Translations under genes and position numbers: made by a program
In this document: in pieces, positions 1 to 9,566 of the stretch
Layout of the letters: the number at the start of each line of letters is the position of its first letter
How positions within the stretch are numbered: position 1 is the stretch's first letter
Assembly (NCBI GenBank): GCA_029251505.1
Contig: JAQXDG010000170.1
Coordinates: 1-58,648, forward strand
From: Glaciecola sp.
Lineage (GTDB): Bacteria; Pseudomonadota; Gammaproteobacteria; Enterobacterales; Alteromonadaceae
DNA: 58,648 nucleotides
Reading direction: 5' to 3'
Notes under the pieces: model-generated
What the model was told of the DNA's origin: nothing
The model's input: the letters and a program-made list of their open reading frames with translations, nothing else
The model's database searches: none

Positions 1-36
1 ATTGCCCTTGCCGGGACGGAGCTCCTATTCAAAGAA

Positions 37-66
37 AAGGCTTACCTCAGGGTGAGCCTTTTTTTA
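37..66 (+). terminator. Rho-independent terminator of a gene upstream of the window
   Basis: A 10-bp stem with one G-T wobble (AAGGCTTACC pairing with GGTGAGCCTT) and a TCAG loop is followed directly by a run of T. It points rightward, so it probably ends a transcript that starts left of the window. From here to about 266 I see no gene. Confidence 0.7.
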
Positions 67-266
67 TGCCTAAAATAAAGTATGGGTGCATGGATACCCA
101 ATAAAAAACTTAGGAAATCTAAGACCCTTTAAAAGGACACGAAAAAGGATATTTAAACATACACGCAACGAGTCATGGTTTTCATAGGGAAATAAATAGC
201 ATGGTCTAGTCGCCAGAATAGAGTATGATTAACAGTCCCGATACCATCTAAACAGAACAATAAAAA

Positions 267-1388
267 ATGTTTTCCACCGTCACCAAATCTCATATGGCAG
301 TAGCGCAAAATGCCTCCGGTCGTAGTCTTAACGTGCCAATTTATACTATTACATCGGGTAAGCCTGGCCCTAATGTGTATATTCAAAGTTCTATTCATGG
401 TTCGGAGGTGCAAGGTAATGTTGTTATTTTTCATTTGATCCAAGCGCTTAAACGGCATGGGATTAATGGAAACATTACTTTGGTACCCAACTGTAATCCT
501 GTTGGGAGTAATATTAAAGCTGGTGAATATACATTAGGTCGCTTTGATCCTGTTAATGGTACTAATTGGAACCGGGGTTATTATTATGATGAAGAAGATG
601 TTATTGATTTTGCAGATCAAGTCCAACTAAGTGACACCATTGAGCAAATCAAAACACGTTTTAAAGCGTATACACTTGCTAAAATTAAAGCCAAATCATC
701 GCGCCCTTGGGGGCTAGGTTTAGCTCAACAATTAAATCTTAAACTCCAAGCAATGGCATCTCAAGCAGATATCGTGTTAGATCTACATAATGGGCCAGTC
801 TCAAGTCGACATATTTATATCCCCGAGTTTTTAGCACAACAAGCACCTCTTTTTTCAATGCCGCATGTGATACTGATCCCTAATCACTTTGCAGGTGCAT
901 TAGATGAAGCAAGTTTTTGTCCTTGGTGGACATTACAAACACTATTAAATGACCGCTTTACATGTAACTATGACTTTAATGTTGAAGCCTATACATTAGA
1001 AATGGGTAGCCAAGAGGTAATAGATTTTGTTGATGGCCATCATGATGCACAAGCTATTTTGGCTTATTTACAAGCAAAAAAGGTAATCAATACAAGCCAA
1101 TATGAACCGGCTTCTATTCAACGCGTAGGTGTTTATTTGTCCGATTACAAGACGCTTTTCACCGATTTTGGCGGCATGGTTGAGTATGTTGCAAAGCCAG
1201 GAGAAATATTAAAAGAAGGTGATACAATTGCCAAAGTATTAAATATTGATGATTTGGATAATGAACACGCGACACAAATCATTAGTGCACCGTGTGATTT
1301 AATTCCGATACTGCATTTCCCTTCTGCATCAGTGTTAAGTGGAACACAACTCTATAAATGTTTTACCAATTATTTTTCGATCACTTAA
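267..1388 (+). CDS. Succinylglutamate desuccinylase/aspartoacylase family zinc hydrolase
   Basis: This 373-residue protein belongs to the M14-like AstE/AspA family of zinc-dependent deacylases and carboxypeptidase-like enzymes. The zinc-binding HGSEVQG motif (HxxE) lies near residue 45. It is followed by an NCNPVG segment, the FDPVNGTNWNRGY stretch, DLHNGP with the second zinc histidine, and a late YTLEMGS with the likely catalytic glutamate. The C-terminal part has the beta-barrel-like extension of this family (PGEILKEGDTIAKV). The substrate cannot be read from the sequence. It need not be succinylglutamate, because no other arginine-catabolism gene is nearby. The ATG at 267 is the only sensible start, but its ribosome-binding site is weak. 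The 3' end overlaps the convergent pilin gene by 4 bp. Confidence 0.85.
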   Translation: MFSTVTKSHMAVAQNASGRSLNVPIYTITSGKPGPNVYIQSSIHGSEVQGNVVIFHLIQALKRHGINGNITLVPNCNPVGSNIKAGEYTLGRFDPVNGTNWNRGYYYDEEDVIDFADQVQLSDTIEQIKTRFKAYTLAKIKAKSSRPWGLGLAQQLNLKLQAMASQADIVLDLHNGPVSSRHIYIPEFLAQQAPLFSMPHVILIPNHFAGALDEASFCPWWTLQTLLNDRFTCNYDFNVEAYTLEMGSQEVIDFVDGHHDAQAILAYLQAKKVINTSQYEPASIQRVGVYLSDYKTLFTDFGGMVEYVAKPGEILKEGDTIAKVLNIDDLDNEHATQIISAPCDLIPILHFPSASVLSGTQLYKCFTNYFSIT

Positions 1389-1894
1389 CACTCAGAAGTG
1401 AGTACTTCTATCTGCGGAAACGTCCCATCGTAGTGGTTCATGTAATTAACACCACACAAATCCGTATGGTTATAACCGAAGGGAGTGACTTTGACGCCGC
1501 GACCCGCAGCTGAAGTTAAGCCGCCAGGCAAAGTTCGAGCATTCCCTCGACCACACCAATCGTAAGGACAATTATTTGCTGAATTACCGATGTGACTGAA
1601 GTTTAATATATGACGAACGGTTCCATCCCAATTACCAATTGGGTAACCTGAATTGATAGTTATCGTGTCGCCATCTATGGTAATGGTTTGTATACCTGTG
1701 ATTTTTTCGGCAAGTAATGCTTTTGCATAAACGCGGTAGGTAGCACTTTCTAAGTTGTTTTTCATGGAATTCAGCTTAGTAACTAGTGCTTCATTAGAAA
1801 TATCCAAAAAGCGTGGTAGGGCTGTAATCGCTAAAATGCCCAAGATTGATACCACGACAATTAATTCAATCAACGTAAATCCATTTTTGTGCAT
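1385..1894 (-). CDS. Type IV pilin-like (MSHA/pseudopilin-type) protein
   Basis: The 169-residue product starts with a classic class III signal: a short basic leader, then GFTLIELIVVVSILGIL. Cleavage after the glycine and N-methylation of Phe by prepilin peptidase is expected. The hydrophobic helix runs to about residue 30. A PRFLDISNEA segment, typical of MSHA-like pilins, and a globular domain with four cysteines follow; two of the cysteines are in CPYDWC and one is near the C-terminus. A strong AGGAGAT site sits just before the ATG. No other pilus or type II secretion genes are nearby, so it would be a minor or orphan pilin using machinery encoded elsewhere. The neighbouring genes do not suggest a function. 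Confidence 0.8.
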   Translation of the reverse strand: MHKNGFTLIELIVVVSILGILAITALPRFLDISNEALVTKLNSMKNNLESATYRVYAKALLAEKITGIQTITIDGDTITINSGYPIGNWDGTVRHILNFSHIGNSANNCPYDWCGRGNARTLPGGLTSAAGRGVKVTPFGYNHTDLCGVNYMNHYDGTFPQIEVLTSEC

Positions 1895-1958
1895 GCTGCC
1901 ATCTCCTGACTATCCAATATTCCTTAATGTTAACGAGGTTATCGGCAAGCAAATGCTA

Positions 1959-2637
1959 TCAATTAAACATCTTTTTCAGCGGCACATCAACACGACTACT
2001 CCACGATACCTCATCATGTGCATGGCCATCATACTTTATAATGTTTACATTATCAGGATCAGCATTGAGTTGTGCGAATGTTCGACGGAGACGGTCATGG
2101 AATGGCGGATAATTTTCATCTAACGTTTGCGTGCCATAATCAAAATACAAACGATGTGAGCCTGTAACGGGTAAATTAGCTTTCATGTAATCTTTAAACG
2201 CATTATATATTGTCCAGTATTGCATATCATAGCCTCCTGGAAAATGCGTCGACATGCAGATACACCCACCAAATACATCCGGATATTCAGCAACCGCATA
2301 CCAAGATATTAGTCCACCCATAGATGCCCCGCCAACATACGTATATTCGCGTTCACTTAGGGTGGCGTAGTTGCGGTCTATATAAGGTTTAAGCTCGCCG
2401 GTTATTAATTAGCGAATGAGCAATTTCATCTAGTTGCCATTCTTGGTTATTCCACGTGATATTGCTATCAAATAACATTTGGCCATCATGCATGTATAAC
2501 GTAGCAAATTTTACCTACTGACGCTTTAGGAAATACTTGCTGCTCTTTATCGACCACTGTGTGCAGGGATTGTTTAATTTCACTGCAACTGAATACGAAT
2601 AAACATGCTGAAATAATACTGAACACTAAAATTTCAT
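1959..2637 (-). pseudogene. Esterase-family lipoprotein (Esterase_D / enterochelin-esterase-like), broken
   Basis: Pieces of one alpha/beta-hydrolase lie in order on the minus strand in different frames. A lipoprotein-type signal (FVFSC lipobox) lies near 2560-2635. The block LYMHDGQMLFDSN..TWNNQEWQLDEIAHSLI lies at about 2395-2490. Then LITGELKPYIDRNY, GASMGGLISW (nucleophile Ser in GxSxG) and a C-terminal GHAHDEVSW (catalytic His) run from about 2405 to 1959. In intact relatives about 40 residues lie between the SLI block and the ELKPYID block; here they are missing. Frame changes also occur near 2634, 2510 and 2400. The would-be ATG overlaps the stop of the upstream DUF885 gene (TAATG), so the two were once translationally coupled. 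Confidence 0.85.
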
Positions 2638-4424
2638 TACTGGCCTTTTACCTGTTGAATGTATAACTCAATATTTTGTTCAAGCACCGTTAATGGGACT
2701 GAGCCATGTGTCAAAATAGCAGCATGAAACTCGCGCAGATCAAACTTTGCACCTAACGCAACTTCGGCTTTAGTCCGCAAGGCTTTGATTTTGATTTCAC
2801 CTAATTTGTACGATAATGCTTGGCCCGGCCAAGAAATATAGCGGTCAATTTCAGTGGTCACATTGTGCTCCGACAATGCAGTGTTTTCTAACATATAATC
2901 GAGCGCTTGTTGACGTGACCAACCTAGCACGTGCATGCCAGTATCCACTACGAGACGACATGCACGCCACATTTCATAACTTAAGCGGCCAAAATCATCG
3001 TAGGGCGTCTCATAAAAACCGATTTCTTTGCCTAAAAACTCACTATATAACCCCCAACCTTCGCCAAACGCTGAGATATATGTGGAGCGTCGAACATTTG
3101 GTAGGTTGTCCATTTCAGCTGCTAATGAGATTTGTAAATGATGTCCAGGAACGGCTTCGTGCAAGGTTAGTGCGGGCAATGCATACAAAGGGCGCTTATC
3201 TAAGGCATAGGTGTTTACCCAATAATAGCCCGGCTGAGTATCATTACGCGGAGAAACATAGCGTCCGGTAGTATATTTTGGGGCGATAGATGCAGGGACT
3301 GGTGCAACGCCGTAAGGAACTCGGGGCAACTTGTTAAATAATTGAGGTAGCATGCCATCAATTCGCTTGGACAGATACATAGCGTGCTTGAGTAATGCAT
3401 CAGGGGTTTTGGCATAAAATTGTTCATCTGTGCGTAAAAACTGGATGAATTCATTAATTGAGCCAGTAAATCCCACTTTATCCAAAATACCTTGCATCTC
3501 TGAACGAATACGCGCGACTTCACTCAAGCCTATCGCATGTATTTCATCTGCACTGAGATCGGTGGTGGTGTAATGTTTAATGCGATTTTGATAAAAATCT
3601 GCGCCGTTTGGCCATGTTTTTACTGCAATATCGGTTTTGGCTTGAGGTATATATTCATTAACCAAAAAATTATAAAAACGTTGATACGCTTGATTTACAT
3701 CGTTATGAATCACTTGCATTGCTTGGATTTTTAACTCACTTAGCGCAGCGTCATCCCGATCTAATTGTATAAAAGGCTGATAAAAAGGACTGTCTATCAC
3801 ATTATCGGTAATCACTGCTGCTACCGACGATTCAAAGCCTTGCATCACGGCTTGTGGTTGCACTTGACCCACAGCCATGCCTTGGCGCATATAACTGATT
3901 TGCTGGTCAAAATACGCAGGAATATCCTGTAACGTATTTATATAACCGGTGATGCTGTCGTTGTTATCAAAATCAAATCGATAATACAGATTTAGTAATG
4001 ACGAGTGAAAACCATATTCAGAAGTTAACGGTACAAAATGTGCGTTGTAGCGATATTCATCTACATAATTTTGTAAACGATATAGCTGAATGGTATGCGT
4101 GATCTGTTCTTCATGCGATAAACTGTTTACATCGAACGCTTGCAGCGTATCAATATATGTTTGATATTGTGCAGCATCCGCGGCTAATTTAGCGGGTGCA
4201 ATATTGGGAATTTTGCTCGCGTTTTCTTCGTCAGAGGAACCAGATTGTTCATATGTCCAAATTGAATCTAACAAGGTACTGAAGTTATCCGAAGTAGTCG
4301 TCGATGCACTTTTTGGTGTAGAAGGTGAGGATGAATTTTCGGTCGTATTAATACATCCAGTAACCAAAATACAAAAACTAGCAATGCATAAAAGTCTAAT
4401 AAAATGAGATAAACGTTGTCGCAT
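2637..4424 (-). CDS. DUF885 family lipoprotein (putative metallopeptidase)
   Basis: This 595-residue protein has a lipoprotein signal (ILVTGC at residues 19-24) and is then full-length DUF885. The hallmark is TLHEAVPGHHLQ near residue 425, an HExxxGHH arrangement that resembles a zinc-peptidase site. A downstream GEGWGLYSE segment supplies a conserved glutamate. The family is common in marine gammaproteobacteria and is presumed to hydrolyse peptides, but its activity is poorly characterised. The ATG at 4424 has an AAGGATC site upstream. The gene is followed immediately by the broken esterase gene, with TAATG coupling. Confidence 0.88.
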   Translation of the reverse strand: MRQRLSHFIRLLCIASFCILVTGCINTTENSSSPSTPKSASTTTSDNFSTLLDSIWTYEQSGSSDEENASKIPNIAPAKLAADAAQYQTYIDTLQAFDVNSLSHEEQITHTIQLYRLQNYVDEYRYNAHFVPLTSEYGFHSSLLNLYYRFDFDNNDSITGYINTLQDIPAYFDQQISYMRQGMAVGQVQPQAVMQGFESSVAAVITDNVIDSPFYQPFIQLDRDDAALSELKIQAMQVIHNDVNQAYQRFYNFLVNEYIPQAKTDIAVKTWPNGADFYQNRIKHYTTTDLSADEIHAIGLSEVARIRSEMQGILDKVGFTGSINEFIQFLRTDEQFYAKTPDALLKHAMYLSKRIDGMLPQLFNKLPRVPYGVAPVPASIAPKYTTGRYVSPRNDTQPGYYWVNTYALDKRPLYALPALTLHEAVPGHHLQISLAAEMDNLPNVRRSTYISAFGEGWGLYSEFLGKEIGFYETPYDDFGRLSYEMWRACRLVVDTGMHVLGWSRQQALDYMLENTALSEHNVTTEIDRYISWPGQALSYKLGEIKIKALRTKAEVALGAKFDLREFHAAILTHGSVPLTVLEQNIELYIQQVKGQ

Positions 4425-4507
4425 GATGATCCTTTATTATTTTTATAAAGGTTATCCCATACAACGACATGGAATTCAAATTTAATACGGTTATCGCTAT
4501 TATTAGA

Positions 4508-5602
4508 TTATAAATTAAGACGATGTAAACCCCGAGTTTCGCCAATGGCAAACACGCCAAAATTTAGTGATAAGGTTGGCGTTTGCTGCTGAATAAGTGC
4601 TTCAGATAAACGTAAGACAGGATCTATGGGTGCTTCTGCTGTTAATGGATAGGTGCCCCAGTGCATACCGATCGCTTTTTTCGCTCGCACATCTTGATAT
4701 ATTTGTACGGCTTCTTCTGGATTGACGTGATAATTTTTCATAAACCAGCGCGGAGCATATGCGCCAATGGGGATCAATGCTAAATCAAAGTGCTTAAATT
4801 GCGCACCAATGGCTTTAAATTGAACAGGGTTATAGCCTGTATCACCAGCGAAAAATACTTGATAATCGCCAATGGTAATGACCCAACTGGCCCATAATGT
4901 TTCTAACCTATCGTCTAGACCTCTTGCAGACCAGTGCTGCGAAGGGGTTGCGTGGATCTGTGTGTTCGTATTAGCTTGTTGCATATCCCACCAGTCCATT
5001 TCAATCACTCTTTTGGGATTAATTCCGGCATCGACAAACCATGCTTTTAGTCCTAGAGGGACGTAATATTGTGGTGTGTTACCTAATTGCATAATCGTAG
5101 CGGTATCTAAATGATCGTAATGGTTATGTGAGATTACGACAATATCAATATCCGGTAATTGACTGTAATTCATCATGTGAGGGACATAACGCTTGGGACC
5201 GGTAAAACTAAATGGAGACGCATAATCACTAAAAATAGGATCGGTTAATACCGTCACACCTTGATGTTGCAATAAAAACATGGAATGCCCTAACCAGGTA
5301 ACTTGTCCTGCTGTGCTGGGATTGTGTAGGCGTTCAATATTGACGCTTTGAGTGGGTACTTGCGCAGCTAGAGCTTGGTGATCAGCCCACTGTTCAGGAC
5401 CAAACAGACGCATGTTAACAAAACTAAAAAAATTTTTATCACCATCATCGATGTATAAATTTTTGAATCCCTCTGGGGTGTGATGCGCCGGAGTTTCTAA
5501 TGACTTTACACTGGGAAGCTCCGCCGTTGATGAGTCGCATCCGGTACTGACTAATGCGGTGCTAAATACAGCAATTAACATGACGAAAGTTTTTAAATAC
5601 AT
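4508..5602 (-). CDS. MBL-fold metallohydrolase lipoprotein (NAPE-PLD/UlaG-like)
   Basis: The product is a metallo-beta-lactamase-fold hydrolase of about 364 residues. Its N-terminal signal ends in a lipobox (VSTGC), so it should be membrane-anchored in the periplasm. WLGHSMFLL, the metal-binding SHNHYDHLD (HxHxDH), FAGDTGYNP and GMHWGTYPL match the NAPE-PLD/RomA-like branch, where the substrate may be a phosphodiester or lactone. The ATG at 5602 is preferred over an upstream in-frame TTG at 5617, because it begins a normal signal peptide and has a GGA-type site. The substrate is not known. Confidence 0.85.
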   Translation of the reverse strand: MYLKTFVMLIAVFSTALVSTGCDSSTAELPSVKSLETPAHHTPEGFKNLYIDDGDKNFFSFVNMRLFGPEQWADHQALAAQVPTQSVNIERLHNPSTAGQVTWLGHSMFLLQHQGVTVLTDPIFSDYASPFSFTGPKRYVPHMMNYSQLPDIDIVVISHNHYDHLDTATIMQLGNTPQYYVPLGLKAWFVDAGINPKRVIEMDWWDMQQANTNTQIHATPSQHWSARGLDDRLETLWASWVITIGDYQVFFAGDTGYNPVQFKAIGAQFKHFDLALIPIGAYAPRWFMKNYHVNPEEAVQIYQDVRAKKAIGMHWGTYPLTAEAPIDPVLRLSEALIQQQTPTLSLNFGVFAIGETRGLHRLNL

Positions 5603-5742
5603 GGTTTGGCGTTCCAATAAATCAATTAATATCTTGTTATACGTCGGTTTTGTGTAAAAGAATCATTTAGAAACATTTGTATACTTGTCTATCACCGGTA
5701 AAAAATGGCAAAATTACTAAAAATTAAAATACAGGACATCGA

Positions 5743-7437
5743 ATGACACGAAGATTACATATTGCAGCATTGGGTATGATGGGCGCTTTATTACTTACTG
5801 CTTGTCAATCAACTCAAACTGAGAGCAATGACGATACCAATGCCAACAACCCTTTACGGGGACAAGCATTAGTGAATACCAATCAAATCAAAGCACACCT
5901 GGGTTATTTAGCAAGTGATGCACTTGAAGGGCGTTTACCGGGGTCAACCGGGCATGAAGCCGCTTCTGCTTACATTGCCGCAGAATTTGCAAAATATGGT
6001 CTGGAGCCTGCCGGTGATAATGGCACATATATGCAACGTATTACGTTCCGTAACGCCAGCTTGGTACAAGCATCACCAACGATGTCGATTTTCTATGGCG
6101 ATACCAACATTGAGCTGCAATACCCGAAAGATTTTTTGACGGGTAAATCCATGCTAGAAACAAAATCAGATGTAACGGCTGATATGGTGTTTGTTGGCTT
6201 TGGTGTTGTTTCTGCAGAATACGGCATTGATGATTATGCTGGATTGGATGTTGAAGGCAAAATTGTCGTTAGCGTACCGGGTCGTCATACCACACTGCCA
6301 AATGAAGAAGGGGCGCATATTTCTTCTGGTGCCGAGCGTCAGCGCTATGCTGTTGAGCGTGGTGCGGTTGGCATGATCACCGTACAGACACCAAAATCGG
6401 AAGAGAACCGTCCTTATTCTCGTTCGCTTAACTACATTCATGCCGTATCGATGGATTGGTTAGATGATAAAGGCACAGCTTCTAAAGCATCTCCTCAACT
6501 GAAAGGTTCGGCTGTATTAAACATCGAAACCTCTAAGCTGTTGTTTGCCAATGCAGCGATGACATTAGAACAAGTGTGGGCAAGCATGGAAGATGGCAGT
6601 TCGCCTAAAGGCTTTGATCTGAATGCGGCGGTTCGTTTAAGTAAAGAGACCGAACATAAAGATATTACTAGCCCTAACGTGGTCGGAATAATAAAGGGGT
6701 CAGATCCGATTTTACAGAATGAGTATATTTTATATAGCGCGCACTCTGATCACTTAGGTATCTCAAAATCGGTAGAAAAAGATCGCATTAATAATGGTGC
6801 AATGGACAACGCAGGTGGTACAGCCATCATGCTAGAAACTGCGCGGATGTTTGCTAGTCTTGCTGAAAAGCCAAAGCGTTCGATTTTGTTTGTCGCAGTT
6901 ACAGCCGAAGAAAAAGGCTTACTTGGTTCGGATTATTATGCTCAGCAACCAACGGTACCATTAAAACAAATTGTCGCTAATGTAAATTTGGACATGCCAA
7001 TCTTGACCTTTGATTTTGCGGATGTAATTGCCTTTGGTGCCGAGCACAGCACGATGAAACAATATGTGGGTCAGGCCACCGCAAAACATGGCATTGCATT
7101 GAGCGATGATCCGTGGCCAGAAATGAACTTGTTTACTCGCTCTGATCATTACAGCTTTGTAAAGCAAGGGATCCCATCGATTTTCTTAGTCACGGGGATC
7201 ACTTCTAATGATCCTAAAGATGATGCTGAAAACATGTTGATGAATTTCTTAAAAACCCATTATCACAGCCCAAGTGACGACTTGTTTCAACCATTTAATT
7301 GGACTGCGGCGTTTAACTTTACGCAAGTGAATTTCTCGATTGGTTATGAAATGGCAAATGACGCTGAACGTCCAATGTGGAATGCGGATAGCTTCTTTGG
7401 CCAAACCTTTGGTAAGTCTTATAATCTTGTGAAGTGA
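5743..7437 (+). CDS. M28 family metallopeptidase lipoprotein with PA domain
   Basis: This 564-residue protein has a lipobox (LLTAC near residue 20). A PA (protease-associated) domain spans roughly residues 140-250 and an M28 aminopeptidase domain runs from about residue 310. The dinuclear zinc ligands are visible in order: His in YSAHSDHLG, Asp in AMDNAGGTA, the Glu pair in TAEEKGLLGS, Asp in NVNLDMP and His in RSDHYSF. It probably releases N-terminal amino acids from peptides in the periplasm or at the outer membrane. The ATG at 5743 has AGGACATCGA just upstream. It is divergent from the MBL-fold gene. Confidence 0.9.
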   Translation: MTRRLHIAALGMMGALLLTACQSTQTESNDDTNANNPLRGQALVNTNQIKAHLGYLASDALEGRLPGSTGHEAASAYIAAEFAKYGLEPAGDNGTYMQRITFRNASLVQASPTMSIFYGDTNIELQYPKDFLTGKSMLETKSDVTADMVFVGFGVVSAEYGIDDYAGLDVEGKIVVSVPGRHTTLPNEEGAHISSGAERQRYAVERGAVGMITVQTPKSEENRPYSRSLNYIHAVSMDWLDDKGTASKASPQLKGSAVLNIETSKLLFANAAMTLEQVWASMEDGSSPKGFDLNAAVRLSKETEHKDITSPNVVGIIKGSDPILQNEYILYSAHSDHLGISKSVEKDRINNGAMDNAGGTAIMLETARMFASLAEKPKRSILFVAVTAEEKGLLGSDYYAQQPTVPLKQIVANVNLDMPILTFDFADVIAFGAEHSTMKQYVGQATAKHGIALSDDPWPEMNLFTRSDHYSFVKQGIPSIFLVTGITSNDPKDDAENMLMNFLKTHYHSPSDDLFQPFNWTAAFNFTQVNFSIGYEMANDAERPMWNADSFFGQTFGKSYNLVK

Positions 7438-7477
7438 GTTACTGAATGATCTGACAAAATAGTGAGATCCAACACCT

Positions 7478-7508
7478 AAAAACGCCCAGTCACAGGGCGT
7501 TTTTTTTT
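7478..7508. terminator. Bidirectional terminator between M28 peptidase and slmA
   Basis: ACGCCC and GGGCGT form a stem around an AGTCACA loop, followed by eight T on the plus strand. A run of A before the stem gives a U-run for the minus-strand transcript as well. It can therefore serve the two convergent genes. Confidence 0.8.
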
Positions 7509-7539
7509 GCTGTTTTGGTTGGCATGATAAAACTACGGT

Positions 7540-8130
7540 TTATGCAAAATACAATGCCTTTATTCCCGCCCACTGCTCCGCAAATAACTCCGTCGGTTTA
7601 CGACTAAATTCACTGCGAATGAAAGTACTGATACGCCCATCGGCATAACACACTAATAAACTGGCCAATACGGCTTCATCAACGGGCAAGGTTTTACCAT
7701 CACGGACTTTGCGTTCACGTAAGACTTGTTTAAGTTGAGTTTCTAGACGTTCGAAGATCTTAGCTACACGACCGCGTAATTTATCCCGCTCACCGGTTAA
7801 CGCATCACCATGTAAAATACGTGCAATACCAGGATTTTTCTCTGCAAAACCAAGTACTAAATGCATAATCAGTTGGCAGCGATTGGCGGTATCTTTTTCT
7901 TCATTAATGATCTTGTTTATTCGAGTAAATAACGTTTCTTCAACAAAATCAATCAAGCCTTCAAACATTTTCGCCTTACTAGGGAAGTGACGATATAACG
8001 CGGCTTCTGATACGCCGACTTGTTCTGCTAATTTAGCCGTCGTAATACGTTGACCATTATGACTTTCAAGCATACTGGCTAAAGTTTGTAAAATTTGTGC
8101 CCGGCGGTTAATTTTTTTTGGAGTAGCCAT
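7540..8130 (-). CDS. slmA: Nucleoid occlusion factor SlmA (TetR family)
   Basis: The 196-residue protein is full length for SlmA. It carries the TetR-type helix-turn-helix ([20 protein letters not shown], about residues 29-48) and the SlmA C-terminal dimer domain. SlmA binds specific chromosomal sites and blocks FtsZ polymerisation over unsegregated DNA. Its position next to coaBC matches Escherichia coli and Shewanella gene order, which strengthens the call over a generic TetR regulator. Confidence 0.95.
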   Translation of the reverse strand: MATPKKINRRAQILQTLASMLESHNGQRITTAKLAEQVGVSEAALYRHFPSKAKMFEGLIDFVEETLFTRINKIINEEKDTANRCQLIMHLVLGFAEKNPGIARILHGDALTGERDKLRGRVAKIFERLETQLKQVLRERKVRDGKTLPVDEAVLASLLVCYADGRISTFIRSEFSRKPTELFAEQWAGIKALYFA

Positions 8131-8171
8131 GTGTTAATCCTTTAAGTCTCATTCTGTAGGTTAGCTAGTGA

Positions 8172-9446
8172 TTACTTACGTACCTGATTAGTTAATATTG
8201 TAAGGAGTTGCGTTGCTAATGCAAGTTTATCTTGCTTAGGTAATACCATTTGCGCGTCAGCAGTAAATACGGTTAACGCATTATCGTTTTGGTTAAAGCC
8301 AATATCGGGTTGCGACACATCATTGGCTGCGATCATATTGAGTTTTTTACGCGTTAATTTACCGCGGGCATAGCGTTCTACATCATGCGTTTCTGCCGCA
8401 AAGCCTAAGGTGAAAGGAGGCGATGGTAGCGCAGCTACATCGGCTAAAATATCCGGGTTTTTGACTAGCGTAAGCGTCATTTCATCATTGTCTTTTTTGA
8501 TTTTTTGACTGGCAATATCGGCGACGCGATAATCCGCGACTGCTGCACAGGCGATAAAAATATCACATGATTGTCGTACCGCATGCATCACCGCTGCATG
8601 CATATCGACGGCACTTTGCACTTGAATCACCTTGCAGCCCATTGGTACTGGAATATCTACGGGTCCCGACACAAGTGTAACTTCAGCTCCCATGGCTAAT
8701 GCCTGAACGGCTAAACAGTAACCCATTTTGCCACTACTATGATTGGAAATATAACGCACCGGATCAATCGCTTCGCGTGTGGGACCTGCCGTAATTACGA
8801 TATGCTTACCAGCGAGTAATCCGGGAGTGTCTTGAGAACCTTCGGAAGGTTCGTTAGTCGCAGTCGCGGCGGTCTTCTCGTTACCAGAAAGCGCTTTGAG
8901 CGCTGCAACGGCTTCATCTAGCATCTGCGCAATGTCAACCGTTTCGAGCATTCTGCCATACCCGATATCACCGCACGCTTGTTCGCCAGAGGCTGGCCCA
9001 AAACAAGTGATCCCACGTTCAGTAATTGTTTTAAGGTTAGCTTGAGTTGCCGCAGCGGCCCACATTTGTTGATTCATCGCAGGGGCAATAAAGATGGGTG
9101 CAGGCGTAGCAAGTACCAACGTCGTTAATAAATCATCTGCCATCCCGTGTGCAAGTTTTGCTAAGCAATGCGCGGTTGCAGGAGCAATTAATAGGACATC
9201 AGCCCAGCGGGCTAGTTCGATATGACCCATGCCAGCTTCGGCTTCCGGATCAAGCAAATGTTGATGCACAATATTACCGCTCACGGCTTGGAGGGATAAC
9301 GGGGTAACAAATGCCGCAGATGATGGTGATAACACCACACGCACATTTGCCCCTAGGCCAGTTAATTTTCTCACCAAGTCAGGTGCTTTATAGGCAGCTA
9401 TCCCACCGGTAACACCTAGTAACACATTGACGCTCTGTAATGCCAT
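8172..9446 (-). CDS. coaBC: Bifunctional phosphopantothenoylcysteine decarboxylase / phosphopantothenate-cysteine ligase
   Basis: CoaBC adds cysteine to 4'-phosphopantothenate and then decarboxylates the product in coenzyme A synthesis. The N-terminal CoaC flavoprotein half starts with LLGVTGGIAAYKAPDL and contains the PAMNQQMW motif. The C-terminal CoaB half starts with ITAGPTREAIDPVRYISN and contains KIKKDNDEM. The segment between them carries a variable linker near residues 190-210. I place the start at the ATG at 9446 because this gives the normal N-terminus; an in-frame GTG lies 15 bp upstream. It is divergent from radC, as in E. coli (dfp-radC). Confidence 0.95.
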   Translation of the reverse strand: MALQSVNVLLGVTGGIAAYKAPDLVRKLTGLGANVRVVLSPSSAAFVTPLSLQAVSGNIVHQHLLDPEAEAGMGHIELARWADVLLIAPATAHCLAKLAHGMADDLLTTLVLATPAPIFIAPAMNQQMWAAAATQANLKTITERGITCFGPASGEQACGDIGYGRMLETVDIAQMLDEAVAALKALSGNEKTAATATNEPSEGSQDTPGLLAGKHIVITAGPTREAIDPVRYISNHSSGKMGYCLAVQALAMGAEVTLVSGPVDIPVPMGCKVIQVQSAVDMHAAVMHAVRQSCDIFIACAAVADYRVADIASQKIKKDNDEMTLTLVKNPDILADVAALPSPPFTLGFAAETHDVERYARGKLTRKKLNMIAANDVSQPDIGFNQNDNALTVFTADAQMVLPKQDKLALATQLLTILTNQVRK

Positions 9447-9566
9447 AATTTTCTGCTTCACTTACGTATGACCGAAACTCAACATCGTTCGGTAATGACT
9501 GAATTTTTTCCATTATGTGGATAAAAATACGATTTGCCAACATTTTTTTAATTAGGGAGTACTAAC

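Noticed and set aside
1-36. Possible end of an RNA gene at the left edge
   Set aside because: I see no CCA end, T-loop or rRNA-like sequence; only the terminator that follows is supported.
6696-6707. GGGGTCAGATCC, the core of the palindromic elements, in the M28 peptidase gene
   Set aside because: It is a single arm with no partner, and the encoded GSDP is a normal part of M28 proteins just before the SAHxDHLG motif. I treat it as ancestral, though one cannot exclude a partial element.
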